From Candidatus Poribacteria bacterium (GTDB taxonomy: Bacteria; Poribacteria; WGA-4E; WGA-3G), in assembly GCA_022827625.1 (NCBI GenBank), contig JAJEIE010000033.1:310001-374000 (forward strand): a DNA stretch of 64,000 bases, given 5' to 3'. The notes below the pieces were generated by a model that was not told where the DNA came from, did no database searches, and saw only the letters and a list, made by a program, of their open reading frames with translations. The translations under genes and the position numbers were made by a program. Shown piece after piece: positions 27,404 through 35,272 of the stretch; the stretch's first letter is position 1, and the number at the start of each line of letters is the position of its first letter.

Positions 27404-28237
27404 ATGAGCAAAATTTGGATTCCAATAATCGCCTTCGCGCTACTGACAAATATCACAGCAGATGCACAGTGGCGCAGTAAAACGCACGATGTCTATAATG
27501 CCCTGGTAGGGATTGATGTTACAATTGACGGAGACCTTAAGGAATGGGACGGTATGCTGGATGCTGTTACAGGCACGGATGGAACGCCCTTCTGCGGTGT
27601 CGAATACTCCGGCAATGTTTTTGAAACGCATAACGGTGGAAAATGGACGGGTCCCGATGATCACGAGACCTGTTTCATGATTACATGGGACGCGAGTGCT
27701 GTCTATATTGCGCTGATTGTCACCGATGACGAGCATGAGCACGCTGCCGCTCCTGCGTGGAACGGTGATGGTGCACAACTCGCCTTTGAAATGAGTGGCA
27801 AACGGACTGCCGGGCATCAAATGTTCCTATACAACATCGGTTTAGACGACAAGGCGAAGGACATTCTTCCTAACGCACTCAATGAAAATCCGGGGGGTGC
27901 AGGTCTCACTCCAAATGATGACATCGTTGTGATTCGAGACGAAGTTGAGAAGAAAACCTACTACGAACTCAGATTCACGGCGGAAGAGTTGCAAGTCAAA
28001 GGCAAAAAATTCAGTGACGGGTTCGAGTTCGGTCTGGGTATCTGCGTCAACGATGGCGACAAAGGCGCTGGACAGGACGGACAGAAAGGTTGGAGCGGGT
28101 GGTATACCCACTCTATCGTCTTCGGAAAGAACTCGGAACATACGGGTTTGGTTGTGCTTACCAGCGAAGAACTCGCTGTCGAAGCCGCTGATAAGTTGGC
28201 GACGACCTGGGGCAGCCTGAAGGCGATTCGTAATTAG
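27404..28237 (+). CDS. Secreted CBM9-like protein with the KLATTW tail
   Basis: 277 residues. A signal peptide (KIWIPIIAFALLTNITADA) is followed by a family-9 carbohydrate-binding-like fold: VTIDGDLKEWDGM near the start of the mature protein, CFMITWDASAVYIALIVTDDEH and WNGDGAQLAFEM, with YYELRFTAEEL near the end. The last residues, ADKLATTWGSLKAIRN, match the tails of the proteins at 9434 and 16647. AAGGAG precedes the ATG. It lies 14 bases after the propeller gene, so the two are probably cotranscribed. Confidence 0.8.
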   Translation: MSKIWIPIIAFALLTNITADAQWRSKTHDVYNALVGIDVTIDGDLKEWDGMLDAVTGTDGTPFCGVEYSGNVFETHNGGKWTGPDDHETCFMITWDASAVYIALIVTDDEHEHAAAPAWNGDGAQLAFEMSGKRTAGHQMFLYNIGLDDKAKDILPNALNENPGGAGLTPNDDIVVIRDEVEKKTYYELRFTAEELQVKGKKFSDGFEFGLGICVNDGDKGAGQDGQKGWSGWYTHSIVFGKNSEHTGLVVLTSEELAVEAADKLATTWGSLKAIRN

Positions 28238-28345
28238 CGATTCGCAATTAGCAATCAGCAGTCAGGTGTCGGGATTCGGAGATCCCTCCTACCGAAAGGG
28301 TTGCGTAGCAACCCGCTCTGACTGCTGACTGCTGATAGCCAATCC
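28238..28345. repeat. Cluster of short intergenic repeats
   Basis: Contains GCGATTCGCAATTAGCAATC-type words and the palindromic unit GTCGGGATTCGGAGATCCC followed by TCCTACC. Variants of this unit recur at about 14779, 29528 and, inside a gene, 36768. A complementary GACTGCTGACTGCTGATAGCC follows. Confidence 0.75.
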
Positions 28346-29377
28346 CTAATGATCGTGATGGTTGGATTTGTGGTAGTGCAACCGAAGCAGATCGACACCG
28401 AAATCGTCGGCGATGTGCCGCCACACAGAGTGAATGTGGTTCGCATCGTTCTGGGTGTTATCGTATTCCACAAAGAAGAACGGACCGTGTAGCCTGTAAT
28501 AGTGCGGGGTCTTCGGCACCTCACCGCCTGCCCATGCGAAATGGATATCGTTGGGGTTCCCTTCACGGAGTTTACGTCGCTCAATCTGCGCAATCTCATC
28601 TGGGAGCCGATCAATGTATTCATGGACGAGTTCTATCAGGAGTTCTCTCTGATGTGTCTCCATGGATTCCGCGGCTAACCCTTCAACAGCCTCAAACTCA
28701 ACTTTAGGAACATCGCGCGTTAAAATATCAGACGGGGCATCGGCATTGATGATCGTCTGGCTTTTCTGGGTACCATCCAGGCTTGTCAGGAGTTTACGCG
28801 CAATATCTTCCTCGGCGGAAAGGACTCTGAGTCCTTTTTTCTCCCCCTGTGGCACTTCAGCCGGATTTGAGCCGAAGAAAGAGGGGTTAGGGGAAATCAA
28901 TTCACGATTGACGACGGTGAAGTTGAGAGAGACGTGGTGTCCTTCAGCCCGCCATCCCCATGCGCCGTTACCCGTCGGATCACCAAAGACAGTGAAAAAG
29001 TACAAAGATGGGTCTCGGACAAGCCGGGCTTCACCGGCAGCCTGTTCAATCTCACCGAGCGTTGTCTCTAAGTTAATAATCGCGCGGGCTTTCTGATACC
29101 CCTTCGCACTCAAACCACTCTCCATAAGGGCGAACGCTGCTCCCTGCTGCTTCGCACTCAATTCTTTGAGAGATACGCCTTTCCGTTCCCACATCTCAAT
29201 GGGGATGTAGTGCCAACGGAAACGTTCGTTTCCATCAAAGGGTAGTGCTGCTTGCTTGCGCAAGGTTGGCGTGAGTGTATCCAAAAAGTTTCCAGCCGCT
29301 TGTGCCATCCGCGCCGCTGTCTCCGAAGCAGGAATGACCAAAGGCTTTAATTCGGAATTGTTATGTGTATGTGCCAC
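28346..29377 (-). CDS. DUF3500 family protein
   Basis: 343 residues, starting at GTG (29375-29377) with GGAGG seven bases upstream. Features of DUF3500 are visible: FDGNERFRWHYIP near residue 47, an internal FGDPTGNGAWGWRAEGHHVSLNF and the C-terminal HGPFFFVEYDNTQNDANHIHSVWR. Several His, Asp and Glu residues in HHVSLNF and NTQNDANHIHS could bind metal. No biochemical role is known to me. It may be a secreted or cytoplasmic hydrolase; no signal peptide is evident. Confidence 0.85.
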   Translation of the reverse strand: MAHTHNNSELKPLVIPASETAARMAQAAGNFLDTLTPTLRKQAALPFDGNERFRWHYIPIEMWERKGVSLKELSAKQQGAAFALMESGLSAKGYQKARAIINLETTLGEIEQAAGEARLVRDPSLYFFTVFGDPTGNGAWGWRAEGHHVSLNFTVVNRELISPNPSFFGSNPAEVPQGEKKGLRVLSAEEDIARKLLTSLDGTQKSQTIINADAPSDILTRDVPKVEFEAVEGLAAESMETHQRELLIELVHEYIDRLPDEIAQIERRKLREGNPNDIHFAWAGGEVPKTPHYYRLHGPFFFVEYDNTQNDANHIHSVWRHIADDFGVDLLRLHYHKSNHHDH

Positions 29378-29701
29378 AAAAAATACCTCCGTTTTAATGG
29401 TTCTCGGTTTGCATCGCAGTGAGATTTATCAGTTTTCAGTCGTCTGTCCCTTATTCTAAACGAAGGTCCTTGGAAAATCAAGTTTTTTAAGTGGTTATGA
29501 GTTATAAGTTATAAGTTATAAGTTAAGAGTCGGGATTTGGAAATCCCTCCTACAAGGAAAAGGGAATGACCCTGAAGTTGCCAAAAGCTGCTTGACAAAT
29601 TAATAACTTATTTTGTAAACTTATTTAAACCGTTTCCGTTTAAGAAAGCAACGGGAATAAATAGATGGATTCTGGATATATTTCAGCCCCAGCGGGGCGG
29701 C
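29378..29701. other. Intergenic region with short repeats, a promoter and a palindrome
   Basis: Holds TTATAAGTTATAAGTTATAA-type tandem words (about 29500-29525), the GTCGGGATTTGGAAATCCC palindrome (about 29528), the promoter at 29592 and a GCCCC-agc-GGGGC palindrome at 29686-29698 that touches the sigma-factor start. No gene is seen. Confidence 0.7.
29592..29621 (+). promoter_or_regulatory. Promoter of the ECF sigma operon
   Basis: TTGACA (29592-29597), 18-bp spacer, TAAACT (29616-29621). Confidence 0.6.
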
Positions 29702-30301
29702 ATGTCTGTAGCGGAAAGTATGGATAAGTTGATTGACGATGAAATGTTAGTTTCCCAGTTTCAAGCCGGTCACCAAAACGCATTTGATGAGTTGATGAAA
29801 CGTTATAAATCGAAAATCTTCTCGTATCTTCTGCGTTCGGTTAGAAATTACGAAGACGCTGAAGATATTACTATCGAGGTCTTCTTTAAGGCGTACCGCG
29901 CGCTGGAAAACTGGCAGCCGAAAGCCAAGTTTTCAACATGGCTTTACAAGATTGCCGCCAATCTCGCTATTGATTATCACCGTGCCAAGGCACGAAATCC
30001 TGTCTACGCGTTAGAGGACATGGAAATCCCAGAAGCGAATCTTGTTGCTACCGACCAATATAGTAACCCTGTAAAGGAAGTAGAAGAGCAGGAACTCGGA
30101 CGCATTATTCGTGAAGCCGTCGATCAACTCTCTCCGAAACAGAAATCAGTATTTATTTTAAATCGATATGAAGGTTTGCAACTCAAAGAAGTTGCAGAAA
30201 CGCTTGGTATGGCAGAGGGGACGGTGAAAATCCATTTACACCGTGCGATGAAACGGTTGCAAACGCTGCTGCAGCCTCTCTGGGAAAGCAACGAAATTTA
30301 A
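29702..30301 (+). CDS. ECF-type RNA polymerase sigma factor
   Basis: 199 residues. Region 2 includes FDELMKRYKSKIFSYLLR, NYEDAEDITIEVFFKAYRAL and KFSTWLYKIAANLAIDY, which bind the -10 element and core polymerase. Region 4 is DQLSPKQKSVFILNRYEGLQLKEVAETLGMAEGTVKIHLHRA, a helix-turn-helix for the -35 element. The linker is a normal length. The first ATG (29702) abuts a GC-rich palindrome; the ATG at 29720 is an alternative. The zinc anti-sigma gene follows after 12 bases. Confidence 0.92.
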   Translation: MSVAESMDKLIDDEMLVSQFQAGHQNAFDELMKRYKSKIFSYLLRSVRNYEDAEDITIEVFFKAYRALENWQPKAKFSTWLYKIAANLAIDYHRAKARNPVYALEDMEIPEANLVATDQYSNPVKEVEEQELGRIIREAVDQLSPKQKSVFILNRYEGLQLKEVAETLGMAEGTVKIHLHRAMKRLQTLLQPLWESNEI

Positions 30302-30313
30302 GGAGGAAGATTT

Positions 30314-30937
30314 ATGCCTAAGTGTAATAAATCTGAAGGACACGCTATTGATTATGCTTCTAAACTTCTATCAACAGCAGAAGTAGAGGCTTTTGAACGA
30401 CATCTTAAGAGGTGTTCGGACTGTAATAAAGCGGTTGAATCCTTCACGACCTTACTCAACTTGGCCGATAGGGCAGCGAAAGAGGTTGTATTGCCTGAAG
30501 CGGCACTTCAGGACATTGAGATGAATGTGTACAAACGTCTCGCTGCGATGCAAGAGGCATCTGTACTTTCGCGCCTTCGCGCCTACTTTCTGAACATTGC
30601 ATCTCTCTTTCGATGGCATCAAATCGCTGCTGCAAGTACCGCTCTGATCGCTCTGATTACTGCCGTTGTCTTAGTTGGCGAGTTCTGGCAGCCGAAAGTG
30701 GAATTACAGTTAAGCGAATCACAGTCGGCTGATGCTCGGATTGAACAATATCTTCAGCAAGATATCCAACGGAATTTGGACGATGCTATGATTACACGCC
30801 ATCTCCGAAATGACGCGTGGGAGACGGACAGTCGCCTGCAGCGGGTCAAGGAGCAGGCGGAGGGTACAAATTGGGTAAAATTCGCGAATGCTTTGACGGA
30901 CACTCATATAATCCAGGCGGCGGCTAAAGGATATTAG
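30314..30937 (+). CDS. Membrane-bound zinc anti-sigma factor
   Basis: 207 residues. The N-terminal H-x3-C-x2-C core (FERHLKRCSDCNKAV) is a ZAS/zf-HC2 anti-sigma domain that should hold the ECF factor inactive. A membrane helix (AAASTALIALITAVVLVGEFW, about 112-132) separates it from a periplasmic tail of about 75 residues without a clear sensor fold. TAAGGAGG lies before the ATG. It is 12 bases after the sigma gene and 2 bases before the TPR gene, so all three may share an operon and sense an envelope signal. Confidence 0.85.
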   Translation: MPKCNKSEGHAIDYASKLLSTAEVEAFERHLKRCSDCNKAVESFTTLLNLADRAAKEVVLPEAALQDIEMNVYKRLAAMQEASVLSRLRAYFLNIASLFRWHQIAAASTALIALITAVVLVGEFWQPKVELQLSESQSADARIEQYLQQDIQRNLDDAMITRHLRNDAWETDSRLQRVKEQAEGTNWVKFANALTDTHIIQAAAKGY

Positions 30938-30939
30938 CA

Positions 30940-33033
30940 ATGAAAGGTTGTCAGTTATTGGTTTTTAGTTGTCAGTTAAGAGGTCTCTCTGTAACAATTC
31001 ATCGCCTCTTGGTGTACGCCGGGTGGGGGAAGATTTTTACAAATCGTTTTTGTCCGAAGCCTGACAATAGACGACTGAAAACCGTTATCTCACAGGTACT
31101 GCTAATAATCTTTTTTATTCCGCTTGTAGTGTCGGCGCATTTTGAAGAGGTGCACGTCTTAATTGAAGCCGGAGATTATCCCGCAGCGATTCATAAGCTC
31201 GAAGGGCTTGCGGCATCTACCCAAGATATTGCTGTAAAAAGCTGGTGTTATTATCAGATTGGTGAAATCTATTATAATTACACGCACCAGTATACGCGCG
31301 CAGCTGGGGCTTATGACAAAATTTTGCAGCTTGAGAAAAAGGGACTCTCTGCGGAGGAGCTCTTTCTTGCTATCATCAAAAAAGGTGATGTCTATAGTCG
31401 TATGGGGAACTACCAAGACGCTATTCAGACCTACGACAGGCTGATTAAACTTGCGCCGGCTTCCCATTTTGTGCATAAAACGGGCTTACAGAAGATCCGG
31501 GATATTAACACAGCACTTGGTGATCTCAGAGAGCAGCAGCGCGTAATGATTCAGCACCGCGGCACGCCGCTTGCTGCCGTCGCCCAGTTTCAGATAGCAG
31601 AACTTTACCGGAATCAGTCGCAACTCAATCAACCCGCAAAAGCCATAGCGAAGTATGAGGAGCTGTTAGCAGCACATCCGGATGCGGTCATGGCACCAGA
31701 AGCGAGATGGCGCATTGCGCATTTAAGGCATACCGTACTGAATCAATCCGCCTTAGCGATTGCCACCTACAGAAAGGTTGTCAACGATTACCCCACGAGT
31801 AATTTCGCAGCAGAAGCACTCTACCAGATTGCCAATATCCATCGGACCTCCGAAAAATACTCTCTCGCAATCCCTGTGTTTGAGAAACTCAAACAGAAAT
31901 ATCCGAACTTCTGGAATATGCACGCCGTCCTGTACTGGACAGGCGTTTGCCACGAAAAAACCTTGAACTATCCGAAAGCAATAGCGGCTTTTGAAACGTT
32001 CCATCATGCCTATCTGCCACAACTCGATCCGGGGTATTTAGGGCAGATTTCTATGCACGATAAGAGTGTGTCTGAAGTAAAGGTACAAATCGGTAAGAGG
32101 ATTGAAAAACTTTCAGCACAGATAGCGGAAACGGAATTAGAACGGTTGGATGCGGCGCGTGCAAATAGAGACTTTTCCTTGGCATTAAGTATCGCCCGAA
32201 ATCTCCTTGCTACTACGCCTCATACACCCCAAGCCACGCAAGCATCGGAACAACTTTTAACGCTTCAACACCTCGCAACCATTGAAAACCTGCGGGAGCA
32301 GCTGCAGAACGAAATCTTACCGCCTGTAGAAGCGGCACGGGCGCGATTGCAAATCGGTACTATTTATGAGCAACACTTGCAAGACTATCCGGCGGCGATT
32401 GAGGTGTATAAAGAGGTCTCGAAGTACCATCCCGATCTACCCTATTCTGCCGAAGCCCTTTATCGCAGTGGCATCGTTTATGCGGAACAACTCGCTGCGC
32501 CTAACAAAGCACTTGAGGCTTACCAAACAATTATTGCAGTACATTCCAATACCCTACAAGCGATGATGGCACATTTCCAGTTAGGCGAACTGTACAGAAA
32601 ACTGAACCGCTATAGCGAGGCAGTGCAAGCCTATAAAACCACCATTGGATATCCAGAACGTGATAGGTATCTTGCTGGAGGCTACAAGGATAGTTTCTCC
32701 GACAGGGCACAGTTTCGGATTGGACGTGTCCATTACGACGATGGACGGTACAATGAGGCGCGCTTCGCTTTTGAAGAGTTCATTCAGAACCGTTCCGAAT
32801 CCCCACGGCGCGCTGCGGCTTATGTTTTTCTCGCTGCTATCAACGAAAAACACGATGAAAGCGCACAAGCCGCTTATTTTTATAAGAGGGCAGAAGATAC
32901 ACTGACGGACAGTCCTGTTCAAATGGCAGCACTCATAGAAGAAGCCAGCACCCTTGATAACCTCCAAGCCACCGATTCAGAGACAGTCATGCGTTCCCTC
33001 AAAGCACACCAAAAACGGCTCAACATGCGTTAG
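30940..33033 (+). CDS. Exported TPR repeat protein (697 aa)
   Basis: A long array of tetratricopeptide repeats, for example YPAAIHKLEGLA, YQDAIQTYDRLIKLAP, AIAKYEELLAAHP, ALAIATYRKVVNDYP and AIEVYKEVSKYHP, spaced 35-40 residues apart, typical of YbgF/BamD-like periplasmic scaffold proteins. A hydrophobic segment, VISQVLLIIFFIPLVVSA, at about residues 48-65 is the likely export signal. Between the ATG (with AAAGGA 8 bases upstream) and this signal are about 45 residues that correspond to intergenic-repeat DNA (GTCAGTTAAGAGGTCTCTCT and similar). The gene starts 2 bases after the anti-sigma gene. Confidence 0.8.
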   Translation: MKGCQLLVFSCQLRGLSVTIHRLLVYAGWGKIFTNRFCPKPDNRRLKTVISQVLLIIFFIPLVVSAHFEEVHVLIEAGDYPAAIHKLEGLAASTQDIAVKSWCYYQIGEIYYNYTHQYTRAAGAYDKILQLEKKGLSAEELFLAIIKKGDVYSRMGNYQDAIQTYDRLIKLAPASHFVHKTGLQKIRDINTALGDLREQQRVMIQHRGTPLAAVAQFQIAELYRNQSQLNQPAKAIAKYEELLAAHPDAVMAPEARWRIAHLRHTVLNQSALAIATYRKVVNDYPTSNFAAEALYQIANIHRTSEKYSLAIPVFEKLKQKYPNFWNMHAVLYWTGVCHEKTLNYPKAIAAFETFHHAYLPQLDPGYLGQISMHDKSVSEVKVQIGKRIEKLSAQIAETELERLDAARANRDFSLALSIARNLLATTPHTPQATQASEQLLTLQHLATIENLREQLQNEILPPVEAARARLQIGTIYEQHLQDYPAAIEVYKEVSKYHPDLPYSAEALYRSGIVYAEQLAAPNKALEAYQTIIAVHSNTLQAMMAHFQLGELYRKLNRYSEAVQAYKTTIGYPERDRYLAGGYKDSFSDRAQFRIGRVHYDDGRYNEARFAFEEFIQNRSESPRRAAAYVFLAAINEKHDESAQAAYFYKRAEDTLTDSPVQMAALIEEASTLDNLQATDSETVMRSLKAHQKRLNMR

Positions 33034-33045
33034 TATAATGCGAGA

Positions 33046-33750
33046 TTAGGACCGCGCTTGCAAGCGTGCGAGCTGTTCTCGGAGTCTTGCGGCTTCGGCT
33101 TCTGCTTGTTCTGCGCGTGTCTCTGCGACTTCTGCGCGTGTCTCTGCCGTCTCCGCAGGCGTTTGAAGCCATTCCCTTGCAACCGGATCATAAATCCCTA
33201 AACCTTCATCCTCAACGTGAAAATCTAAATTCAACACCGGGGAGTGTAAACCGCCAACTGCACCTACAGGCACCTCTACATACACACCCTCAACCAACTG
33301 AAAACCCATCAATGGCGAGGGTAGATACAGACCTTCTGCATCATAGAGGAAATAGTCCTGAATGTCCAATTCAGCATAGAGTTCCCGCTTGCCGCTTAGA
33401 TCATTTTGATATGTGCTTTCGCTTGAAAATTCCATGACGAAATCAGGCGTTTTCCCTTCTTCCCAGACCTTATACGTCCGACGCGGTCCTCGACCCAGCC
33501 CGAAAACAACGAGGACATCGGGGGCGACCACCCGACGGGGAACGCCCTTCTCGTAATACATCAAAATATCACCGGAGATATAAACGTCCGGTTGTGGCGA
33601 GAAATGCGACTCAAGCGTTTGTAAGGTCCATATCAGTTGATCTCTATGAAGGTCGCTGGCTGCCATTGGTTCTCCGTCGCTGTCAGGGTAAATGTCGATT
33701 TCTTCTGTGGGGGCATAAGGGATTGGATGCCCCTTTGGATAGGTTTGCAT
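33046..33750 (-). CDS. Uma2 family (DUF820) putative endonuclease
   Basis: 234 residues. The Uma2 fold belongs to the PD-(D/E)XK nucleases. Here VVAPDVLVVFG carries the motif Asp and TPDFVMEFSSEST the E-x-S acidic residue, followed by KRELYAELDIQDYFLYD. The C-terminus is a coiled coil with repeated AETRAE units (TPAETAETRAEVAETRAEQA). Uma2 proteins are expanded in cyanobacteria and some other phyla. Their role is unclear; a link to mobile elements or DNA processing is assumed. A good RBS (GGAG) lies before the ATG. Confidence 0.85.
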   Translation of the reverse strand: MQTYPKGHPIPYAPTEEIDIYPDSDGEPMAASDLHRDQLIWTLQTLESHFSPQPDVYISGDILMYYEKGVPRRVVAPDVLVVFGLGRGPRRTYKVWEEGKTPDFVMEFSSESTYQNDLSGKRELYAELDIQDYFLYDAEGLYLPSPLMGFQLVEGVYVEVPVGAVGGLHSPVLNLDFHVEDEGLGIYDPVAREWLQTPAETAETRAEVAETRAEQAEAEAARLREQLARLQARS

Positions 33751-33901
33751 CGGTATGCTCCTTTGCTACGAAATACGTGAAGACATGTATTAAGTGTTTG
33801 AGATGGCGTTTGCCTTATATTTTAAGTATATCTATAAATAGGAGTGTTGTCAAACAATTTCAATTTAACCCATCTGACGAAATTTTTGACATGACCTCGC
33901 A

Positions 33902-35272
33902 CTATAAGTCTTTTAACGCTGAATGTAACTCCACAGGATAGGGAACGGCTTCTGTCAAATTTTTATGCGAATTCGGTAATTTTTTCAGTTCTGCGATCAT
34001 TCGTCTCTGAATTTCATGTAGATTTGGAAACTGATATACCAACTCCCCATCTTGGATGATGGGAACGAGGAGCGGTTGTCCTTCGGTGATCGGTTCATCC
34101 CAGAGCGTCACACAGTCTTTAGCATAATTCCCAACAGCATCGGTTATGCGGTAAATCTGCTTCTTTCCGGGGACAGTGGCTTTGGCGGGTTCGTCAAGCG
34201 ACCGCTTCCCAACAGGTTTGCCATCACTTTCGACCAATTTATAGACACCGCCCAAGGCAGAGGGAGCCCCCTCCCCTGTGAGCGAATTGAAATTAGCACC
34301 CGTAGCAAGCCGAGTGCCGACCCCGAAACTATCCAGCGGTGCGCCATTTTCGAGTAAGGTGTCTATCTGAAACTCATCAAGTTCATGGCTGGCGATGATT
34401 TGAACATAATCAAGTCCATCGGCATCAAGAATACGCCGCACCTCTCTACTGAGGGTCAGTAGGTCCCCGCTGTCCAGTCGAACTGCCCGTAACCTTGTCC
34501 CGCGTGCCTCCATCTCTTTTGCAACGATGCAAGCGTTACGGACACCTTGAATTGTGTCATACGTATCAATTAAAAGGGTTGTGCTGTTTGGAAAGGCAGT
34601 GGCGTAATCTCGGAAGGCTTCTAACTCGGTCGGACGCTCGGAAACGAATTTATGTGCCATCGTGCCGACATAGGGAATATCAAAATAGTGTCCCGCAAGT
34701 ACCAACGATGTCCCCTTAGCCCCTCCGATGAAGGCAGCACGGGCAGATAGAATACCGGCATCTCTGCCGTGTGCCCGTCGCGCCCCGAAATCAAAAACCG
34801 GTCTACCGCGCGCCGCTTGCACAATCCGTGATGCTTTGGTCGCGATTAACGTCTGGAAGTTCATGACGCAGAGCAGATAGGTCTCAAAAAGTTGGACATC
34901 TCTGGAGCGTCCTGTGACGTTGATCATCGGTTCATTCGGAAAAACGGGGGTGCCTTCGGGAACCGCAAAAACGGAACCGTCAAAACGAAAGTCCTTGAGC
35001 GAAGCGAGATAGTCAGCCTGTAGGTCGCCACGTTGCGCCAACCAACCAAGGACAGCATCGGTAAAGCGCAAATTTAAGATGTAGTGGATAACCTGCTCCA
35101 AACCGGCGGCGATGAGATACTGTCCTTGCGGAACAGAACGGACGTAGTAGTTCGCTGTGATAACGGCATCGTTCTGGGCATTAAAATCTGCTTGTCCCAT
35201 CGTGAGCTGATAATAGTCAACGAAAAGGGACATGTTATCTTCCGTGAGCAAAGCAGACCTGGGAGCATTCAT
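33902..35272 (-). CDS. pncB: Nicotinate phosphoribosyltransferase
   Basis: 456 residues. It makes nicotinate mononucleotide from nicotinate and PRPP in NAD salvage. DYYQLTMGQ near the N-terminus, FDFGARRAHGRDAGILSARAAFIGGAKGTS in the middle, TMAHKFVSE with the catalytic His region, LLIDTYDT, VRLDSGDL and the PRPP-site DSFGVGTRLATG are all conserved. The ATG overlaps the upstream gene's stop by four bases, so it is coupled to the TPR/FG-GAP gene although no functional link is evident. Confidence 0.94.
   Translation of the reverse strand: MNAPRSALLTEDNMSLFVDYYQLTMGQADFNAQNDAVITANYYVRSVPQGQYLIAAGLEQVIHYILNLRFTDAVLGWLAQRGDLQADYLASLKDFRFDGSVFAVPEGTPVFPNEPMINVTGRSRDVQLFETYLLCVMNFQTLIATKASRIVQAARGRPVFDFGARRAHGRDAGILSARAAFIGGAKGTSLVLAGHYFDIPYVGTMAHKFVSERPTELEAFRDYATAFPNSTTLLIDTYDTIQGVRNACIVAKEMEARGTRLRAVRLDSGDLLTLSREVRRILDADGLDYVQIIASHELDEFQIDTLLENGAPLDSFGVGTRLATGANFNSLTGEGAPSALGGVYKLVESDGKPVGKRSLDEPAKATVPGKKQIYRITDAVGNYAKDCVTLWDEPITEGQPLLVPIIQDGELVYQFPNLHEIQRRMIAELKKLPNSHKNLTEAVPYPVELHSALKDL

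Noticed and set aside
33751-33901. Possible small gene or RNA between Uma2 and pncB
   Set aside because: Only AT-rich spacer with no hairpin, RBS or conserved-looking frame.
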